A DNA stretch of 64,000 nt from Avena insularis (Eukaryota; Streptophyta; Magnoliopsida; Poales; Poaceae). The notes beneath the pieces were generated by a model, which did not search any database, was not told where the DNA came from, and worked only from the letters and a program-made list of their open reading frames with translations. A program made the translations under genes and the position numbers. Positions 58,151 through 64,000 of the stretch are shown here, one piece after another; the stretch's first letter is position 1, and the number at the start of each line of letters is the position of its first letter. Where the stretch lies: assembly GCA_023614405.1 (NCBI GenBank), contig CM042687.1, positions 261,187,480-261,251,479 of the forward strand, read 5' to 3'.

Positions 58151-58960
58151 CTACTCCTCGGCATCAACCTCCTCCTCGACAAAGATAAGACCTGCGTTCT
58201 CCATCGCGGTCTTGTATTCCTCGACACTAGTGGTCAAGGTCTCTATCTTGGCTTTGAGAGCCCTCTTCTGGGAACGAAGCCTCTCAATCACCGTCTGCTG
58301 CTGCTCGAGCTCGAAGTCCTTGGTCTGCGGTTCTTCAGTCATGTCCCGGATCTTCTTGTTCCTATCCTGGACTCGCTTCTCCTGACTCTTGAACTTCCTG
58401 TCCTGGCTCTCGAACTTCGCCTCCATCTCCTTGACTATCTCATCTTTCTCCGCAAAGAGCTTGTCCTTCTCGCGAAGCTGCACCTGGAGCTCGTCATTGT
58501 TGAGCATGACGTTGGTCCTGTCAGTGTCCACGTGCCTAATGAGAGACTCTAAGTCCTGGAGGTACAGACGAATCGGCTCTGCTGTGTCCCTCGAATCGTC
58601 CTCGAAGTCGATGGACTCTCCATCCTCATCACGTCTACCGAAGACGTGGAAGTGAGTACCTCTAACCTGTCGGGAGTGTCTCCCTAGCAGACGTCCTATC
58701 AGATCCTACATGACTACCTCAAGGCCTCTCTCCTTGTCATCGTGCATGAGCTTGAAGACAATGGCCTCCGTGGTAGGCTCAGTCTGGCGTCCGGGCTGGT
58801 TGACCTTGAAGCCCCAGAGGTCCTTCCTCTCAAACTTGGTGAGGGGAAGCACCATGATGGTAGGAAGAGGGAGATTGAGCAAAGTAGTAAGCTCAACGAT
58901 ACGAGGACCAAAACGGGTAACCTGGAACTCCTCAACAGTGCTGATGGTAACAGTAGGCAT
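58151..58960 (-). pseudogene. Extra ORF 2 upstream of gag: coiled-coil protein, one stop
   Basis: A frame of 269 codons plus stop starts at ATG 58960-58958 (MPTVTISTVEEFQVTRFGPR) and ends at 58151. The only break is TAG at 58708-58706 (codon 85), which a CAG-to-TAG change would explain; the phase is kept on both sides. The N-terminal part has LTTLLNLPLPTIMVLPLTKF and ERKDLWGFKVN. A middle part follows with GTHFHVFGRRDEDGES. From about codon 145 to 255 it is a strong heptad-rich, Lys/Glu/Gln-rich coiled coil (LREKDKLFAEKDEIVKEMEA; VIERLRSQKRALKAKIETL). It is not a gag, env or pol domain that I recognise. Its place, sense strand between the primer site and gag, suggests an added element gene. 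Function is unknown. Confidence 0.65.
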
Positions 58961-59159
58961 CTATTTATAAGATAGAAAAGTTAGAACAACACAATTCAAG
59001 ATAAAACAAAAGACAAAACATCACATACATATCCTTGGAAATCTAAACACACAAGTCATGGCATACATGTATCCGTTACAACAACCAAGGTTCAACTTAT
59101 TTTAAAGCAACATTTTGGAAAATAAGGTGATAAGTGGTCGTCCAACTAGCGAAGTACGT
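58961..59159 (-). other. Spacer between the two extra ORFs
   Basis: About 200 bases, AT-rich. No coding or RNA feature is supported. Confidence 0.55.
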
Positions 59160-59666
59160 TTACAATCCTATCTCACTGGATCTGTTGGCTAACACAATGT
59201 TTCTAGAAGCAATTAGCCTATCTTGCTCACATGACTCCATCACTAAGTCTATAATGTCTCCTCTTAAGGTTTGGTTGGTAGCTTCCAACTCTTGGGTATG
59301 TTCCTTCTCTTTCTTTAGATCATTTTGGAGGTTGAGCATTCTGCACTTGACTCTATCACTAAGTTCTTTGATGGTCTTCCAAGGTGCATCCCTTACTGAT
59401 TCAAAGAATGTAGTGTGCACCACTGAATTGGTGAACATGCAGAATCCTTTTTCCTGGTGGTTGTCTTCCTTGTTTTTATACAAGTGAAGTTGCACCCACA
59501 AGTATTCCACTCCTTCATCCATCATGGGAAAACCTTTGTACACAGCTGCACCTTGTATCTCCAATGCAACCATGAGGTCCTTGAGAGCCTTGGGGAATTC
59601 TGTCTCACACTCCAAAGTCATTGTCATGAGTGGTCCCTTCCTTACGGCTTCGTTGATGGAGTTCAT
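59160..59666 (-). CDS. Extra ORF 1 upstream of gag: predicted coiled-coil protein
   Basis: An intact frame of 168 codons starts at ATG 59666 (MNSINEAVRKGPLMTMTLEC), about 140 bases from the primer site. The N-terminal half looks globular, with LMVALEIQGAAVYKGFPMMD and VEYLWVQLHLYKN, a beta-rich pattern. The C-terminal third is likely coiled coil (LQNDLKKEKEHTQELEATNQ and on). The layout, a globular N terminus then a coiled coil, is the same as extra ORF 2, so the two may be diverged duplicates. It is the first ORF of the genomic transcript. I do not recognise a named domain, and whether it is translated is not known. Confidence 0.55.
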   Translation of the reverse strand: MNSINEAVRKGPLMTMTLECETEFPKALKDLMVALEIQGAAVYKGFPMMDEGVEYLWVQLHLYKNKEDNHQEKGFCMFTNSVVHTTFFESVRDAPWKTIKELSDRVKCRMLNLQNDLKKEKEHTQELEATNQTLRGDIIDLVMESCEQDRLIASRNIVLANRSSEIGL

Positions 59667-59792
59667 CTACAAATAGAGATGAGAAAGAAGATTAGAAAAG
59701 TTTATGAGAAGAATAGACAAGTGTAGAAGTTGTTGAAATTTTTTCCTTAGTGGTTTCCAATCCTAGGGTCATAATCCTACAGGCAACACAGT
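59667..59792 (-). other. Short leader of the chromovirus
   Basis: About 125 bases between the primer site and extra ORF 1. No other feature is seen. Confidence 0.6.
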
Positions 59793-59804
59793 GCTCTGAT
59801 ACCA
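59793..59804 (-). other. Primer-binding site for initiator tRNA-Met (chromovirus)
   Basis: The minus strand reads TGGTATCAGAGC, two bases from the LTR end at 59807. Confidence 0.93.
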
Positions 59805-59806
59805 TC

Positions 59807-62800
59807 TGTAAGATCCCTCCTTTATAAAGGAAAAAGGATCCCTGTGATTGCAATGCTAGTCCCTGGATCAATGCTAGCATCCACAGTTTAAGATGAAGTA
59901 CACATATACAAAGGTCATTTATTACATCCATTCCAGAGATAAACATAGTTTTTACAACTCCAAGGCCACAGGCCTAAAACAAGAGTTTGAATAAGTAAAT
60001 AAATAAAAGTCTTCATCTTCATGTGCCACAGGCAAACATGTTGAGTGTAGACTCATGACACCTAATCCTCATCAGAGAAACCTGCAACATCACAAGTTAC
60101 AGCCACAGTGGGTCAATACTTTGGAATAGTATTGTCAAGTGATACCTTAGTAAAATTTTAAGTGGACTAGATACTATATGCAATTTTGGCTAAGTGTAGC
60201 TTGGCTTGCTTTGCTCAAAATAGGTTTTGCCTATTAGTTGAAAACACTAAGTTTTTCTTTGTCAAAACTTTTCCCAAGGAACCACCAATAGACATTGAGG
60301 TCCTTCACCCTTGTTCACCCACAAGTTTTTACTTAGAAATTGGGATGAGGAGATTCTTGATAGCTTCCATTCCTTGATGCTCAAGTTGTCCATTGCCATG
60401 GACTTGGCTAAGTACTTAGATTTTTCCATCTGCAGAGGTTGTGCACTTTCCCCACCAAACTTGGTTTCACCAAGACAGGACCTTTCAGAAGCCTTCCCTT
60501 AGACCAAATGGACGCGCTCCAACCTATCATTCCCACTACCACCAACTGTCCAAATGGCTAAGTTCTAGCAACCTATGTGGTCCAGGCAGAGCCCATATTG
60601 CCAAGTGGCTGCACTAGAAGCTTCTTAACACTTGGCCTCTAAAATCTCTTTGTTCCTGGGTGGCTTACCACAAGTGAGATACACAAGGTAAACCATAGAA
60701 ATGGGCCTTGTGTAACCACTCAACATAAACCTTTCCTTCCATTCCACCCAGGTGTTTCATTAACTTAGTTGTTTTATTAGGCAAAACACAAGTCCAAAGG
60801 ACTTAGAAATATTTTCATCATAGCATGTATATAATTCACCAACCCTTGGTTGCTACTAGCTAGGCTAAGCATGGCATAGATAGTAACTTAACTTAGAAAT
60901 TCCCTAGCATTTCTACAACTACTTAGGATTTCCCAACAAGGCATATAAGCAAAATAATATCATGCAAGACTTAGCAAAAATATTTCTAATGCTTAGTAGA
61001 AAACATAGGAATGATAATATTCATGAAGTACCACTTTCCTTGGTAGTTGGGAGAGTAGCACTCCTCACAATCACTAGCACCAAAATCTACACAAAGATTG
61101 GTAGCAACAAATTACACACAAAACATATACAATCAAAAATATGTGCATGCATGCAAGATGGTATATGATGATTTTTAAAATTCAACCAAGCAAGTAAACA
61201 GTACTGATTCACTAACAAGTTAAAAACTTGCCAAACAACCAATATTTATACCCTAAATTATTTCCAAAACAATTTTTAAACTCTAATTAGTCCTACACAA
61301 GTTTCTGCAAATAAAACCTTTTTAACAGAAGCTAAACATTAAACACATTGCATAATCAGAAAGAGCTTGCTCTCCTGATTCCAACGGTATAAAATTTGTC
61401 AAATTCTAACGTGGGGATCAAAAGTTATAGCCAAAACAAATTTGAACATAAATCAGATTCAAAATTCAGTTTTAAATCTAACCCTAGCCACGCGTCTGTT
61501 TCTGATTGGCCCGTACCGGTTCGGGCGGATCGATCTCTATGAGCCGTAGGATTTAAGTTAGATCTAGTGGCTCAGATGCGCTCGTACCTCTTTGTTTAAG
61601 TTCTAATCTAAACCGCAAGATCTACATCTAACGGCCACGATCCAGTTGACCACAGACGGTAATGGCGTGGCGTGCGGCGGCAGAGCTCTATCGATGGCGA
61701 GCGGCAAACTAGGTCGCCCGGGGAGGGGAGAGGATGCTCACCAGGTTCGCAGCAACTAGGAGGAGCTCAACTTGGCGGCGGCTTGGCAAGGGGCGCACGG
61801 AGTGGGCTGCGGGAGCTTGTCGGAGTTGCGGGCAGCGTCGGGTTCGAGTAGACGGCGACGTTGGCGATGTTCCTGGTCTCCCTAGCACAAACCAACGGCT
61901 TTAGATGATGCACAAGACAGTGGCGAACAACCTCGTGTGAGTCAGAGGTGAAGGGGAACAAGGGACTCACCGAATTTGGTCGCCGGAGTTGAGGTTATCG
62001 TCGGGCGCTTGCGGTGTCGAACGGAACCGACGACCTGGGGAAGTACAGGACAAATCAGTGGGGTCAGGAGGTGCACAAAGAAGTTGCGAAGCGGCTCGTA
62101 TGAACCAGAGGGGAAGGGGCGCACGGGGCTCACCGTAATCGATCGCCGGAGTGAGCTCTGTCTCCGGCGGCGTGAGGTTGATTGCGGGCAGCCTGGTGGC
62201 GGAGAGGTGGTGCTAAGTGAGGGGAAATGGTCGCGAGGGGGAGAGGTTTATATAGCCGGAGCTGGGCGTGGAGTTACTCGCGGAATCAATGGGAATCAAC
62301 ACGGCAGTGAGTGCGGCGAGTAACGGCGGCGTGAGCGTCGCAGGCGCGCGTGATTGACGAAGACGACGACGTGGTCACGGGTCTACTTGTCAGCGAATAA
62401 AACAGAGAGGGGGTGGGGTCTTGGCGTCAGCGACTCTGTGGGTGCGTCTGTGAGTGAAAGAGAGAGAGAGGGGACCTGGGTGGGCTAAATGGGCTGGATC
62501 CGTCCTTGGGCTAGAAGTCTGGCGACGGCCCTTTTCTATTTCCTTTCTCTTTTTCTTTTTCTGTTTTGATTTTCTGGAATGATTTTCAAATGATTTCAAA
62601 AGCTATTTGAATTCAAATCTTTTCAGGATTTTTGCAATGTTCAATAGTCACAAATCTGGGCATAAAACCAAGTGGTCACTTTGAATTGGCTTGGTCATTT
62701 GCAATAAAATAAAATAACAGTGACATAGCAATTGTTTCATATTGTTTTGAAATTGGTTTTCAAATTGTATTTGCTTTGAAATTTTGGTTTAAACCTTGGC

Positions 62801-63018
62801 AATCTAGCAAAACAACCTGAGAGAAATAAGACATCCAAGTTTGGTTTCATGAACAACAATCTCTATTAGAGAGTAGCATTTGTTTCAAATGTTGATCACA
62901 TAAAATAATGAGCTCATATGCTCCTGTTTTTGAAGTGTTTTGTTTGAAATGAAAAAATATGATCATGGATGCATGGATGATATGCATAAGTTTGAAACAT
63001 GATTTTAGGGATGTTACA
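59807..63018 (-). repeat. 5' LTR of the chromovirus
   Basis: 3212 bp, TGTAAGATCC...GGGATGTTACA on the plus strand; on the minus strand it begins TGTAACATCCC. It has a GC-rich island at about 61480-62530, and a TATA box at 62245-62257. Its R/U5 side (59807-60690) is similar to the long LTRs elsewhere in the window. By eye it differs from the 3' LTR by only a few percent at most. Confidence 0.94.
62245..62257 (-). promoter_or_regulatory. TATA box in the 5' LTR of the chromovirus
   Basis: The minus strand reads GGCTATATAAACC, ahead of a CT-rich run. It is intact in both LTRs. Confidence 0.65.
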
Positions 63019-63500
63019 ACTTCCCCGTCCCGGCAAGGTGCCGAATGAGACTTTTCGTCCCCGAATCTCCCTTCGGATTGGCGGCGCTCTGAGAGGTTTT
63101 CGTGGATTTCTTCTGGATGCACTAGGGTTTTTGGGTCGGAGGCTTCTTTTAGGTGCATGAATCAAGGTCGGTGGGGTATAGGGGCCCACAACCCCTGTGG
63201 GCGCCTGTGGCTTTCCAGCTTAGGGGTACTACTGGCCCCCCCTCGCTTCTCGCTTGGTTCCGTGTTGCTTCGGGAAAATAATGACTTTGGCTTTTGTCCC
63301 GTCCAATTCCGAGAGTATTGATTTTCTGCCTTTCTGGAACCAAAAACAGAAGAAAATAGGCAACTGGCATTGTGGCATCTTGTCAATAGGTTAGTTCTAG
63401 AAAGTGTATAAAATACCTCAAAGTGTAGATAAAACATAAGACAAATGATACAAAACAAGCATGGAGCATCAAAAATTATAGATACATTTCCGACATATCA

Positions 63501-64000
63501 AGCATCCCCAAGCTTAACTCCTGCTCGTCCTCGAGTAGGTAAGTGATAAAAAGAATTATTTTTGATGTGAAATGCACCCTCACAATAAAGATCCAACCAT
63601 TTGGAAGCATTGAAAGCTGAGATCAAAGAACTCTAAACATGAGCATGAAAGATGGAGTTCTAACACTAAGACAAAGTAACTATGCATGCAACATGAAATG
63701 CTACAAACAAAGATCATGAATAACATGCATTGAAAAAAGTTTGTTTGTTTCACATACAGAAAACATGGCATAGTGGCATTCAGCTTGTCCCTCATGGAGT
63801 AGCAAACAGATGCATAGGACACCTTCAAAGTTCACAAGGGTGACTAGAAACAAGTAGCACATGAACAAGTAATATCACAATATGCATCAATCAATAAGCT
63901 TTGGAACACTGCACACAGAATGGCAACTATGCTCTCTTAATGGCGCCTAAACGTAGAAGGTGGAGACTCAATATTAGTGGAAGAAGGGCCCTTCATAACG
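63501..64000 (-). other. Start of the internal region of the right-hand minus-strand element
   Basis: The first 40 bases hold the polypurine tract region (minus strand AAGCTTGGGGATGCT next to the LTR). The rest is AT-rich; a Cys-rich open frame at 63580-63828 has no recognisable domain and is not called. Any gag or pol genes of this element lie to the right. Confidence 0.65.

Larger units (their letters stand above)
41613..63018 (-). mobile_element. Tekay/Del-type chromovirus (Gypsy), defective, carrying a nested Copia element
   Basis: The perfect 5-bp duplication ACTTC flanks it (41608-41612 and 63019-63023). Minus-strand order: 5' LTR (63018-59807), tRNA-Met primer site, two extra ORFs (59666-59160 and 58960-58151), gag, protease, reverse transcriptase, RNase H, integrase, chromodomain, and a 3' LTR (44536-41613) that has lost its first 295 bases. 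The RNase H codons are split by the Copia element at 46326-55248. The chromodomain after integrase and the TGGTATCAGAGC primer site place it with Tekay/Del elements. At least four frameshifts or deletions and six stops disable it. Confidence 0.92.
40573..64000 (-). mobile_element. Minus-strand Gypsy element, 3' LTR and start of internal region; body off-window
   Basis: The LTR runs 40573-41612 plus 63019-63500 (about 1.5 kb without the nested chromovirus). It opens TGATGTCTACGCAC, the reversed end typical of Triticeae TGATACGTC-type LTRs, and closes at ...CGACATATCA at 63500. The bases at 63501-63540 read, on the minus strand, CTCGAGGACGAGCAGGAG and then AAGCTTGGGGATGCT against the LTR, a 3' purine tract. 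The element therefore extends to the right. The left flank is CTCAC. It inserted into the 3' domain of the plus-strand host. Confidence 0.85.

Noticed and set aside
63580..63828. Cys/Phe-rich 82-codon frame at the right edge
   Set aside because: No domain, low-complexity composition, and it lies in the AT-rich internal region of an element.
1..64000. Host genes, rRNA, CRISPR or bacterial-type operons
   Set aside because: Every domain recognised belongs to LTR retroelements; no spliced host-like gene or regular spacer array was seen.

Overview
The window is repeat DNA from a large grass genome. It holds no host gene, rRNA, tRNA gene or CRISPR array that I can support. A Copia element of the BARE-1/Angela/WIS type, long-LTR Gypsy families that prime on initiator tRNA-Met, and Gypsy elements carrying only gag and protease that prime on tRNA-Asp together point to the Pooideae (wheat, barley, oat or ryegrass relatives). 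Species cannot be settled from the sequence alone.

Layout, left to right. Positions 1-3908 are the primer-binding site and 5' LTR of a minus-strand element whose body lies left of the window. After a short unassigned stretch, 4104-5260 is a piece of a plus-strand Gypsy element. Inserted in it is the main host, a plus-strand non-autonomous Gypsy element (5' LTR 5261-6634, gag-protease 6724-9297, a second ORF beginning at 10249). That second ORF has been split three times: by a solo LTR (10516-14759, duplication AGTAT), by a complete minus-strand gag-protease element (14771-23247, duplication CTACG), and by a solo LTR (23906-38752). The last of these is itself split by a complete short-bodied element with 4.7 kb LTRs (27456-38430, duplication TCAAA). 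The 3' part of the host continues from 38753 to 40572.

There the 3' LTR of a minus-strand Gypsy element begins (40573-63500; its body runs off the right edge). That LTR holds a Tekay/Del-type chromovirus (41613-63018, duplication ACTTC). The chromovirus RNase H codons are in turn split by a BARE/Angela-type Copia element (46326-55248, duplication AGTGT). This gives at least five layers of nesting at the deepest point.

Almost all element genes are broken by stops, frameshifts or insertions. The exception is a three-zinc-knuckle gag-like ORF (32862-33572) in the short-bodied element. The most interesting signals are: an LTR-promoter-like segment repeated inside the main host just before its second ORF, with a similar hairpin plus TATA box before the second ORF of the minus-strand element; two extra coiled-coil ORFs between the 5' LTR and gag of the chromovirus; an R/U5 block plus tRNA-Met primer site shared by autonomous and gutted long-LTR families; and two independent insertions whose target sites lie six bases apart. 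No search or alignment program was run. Family names rest on recognised motifs, and similarity statements rest on reading the sequences side by side.
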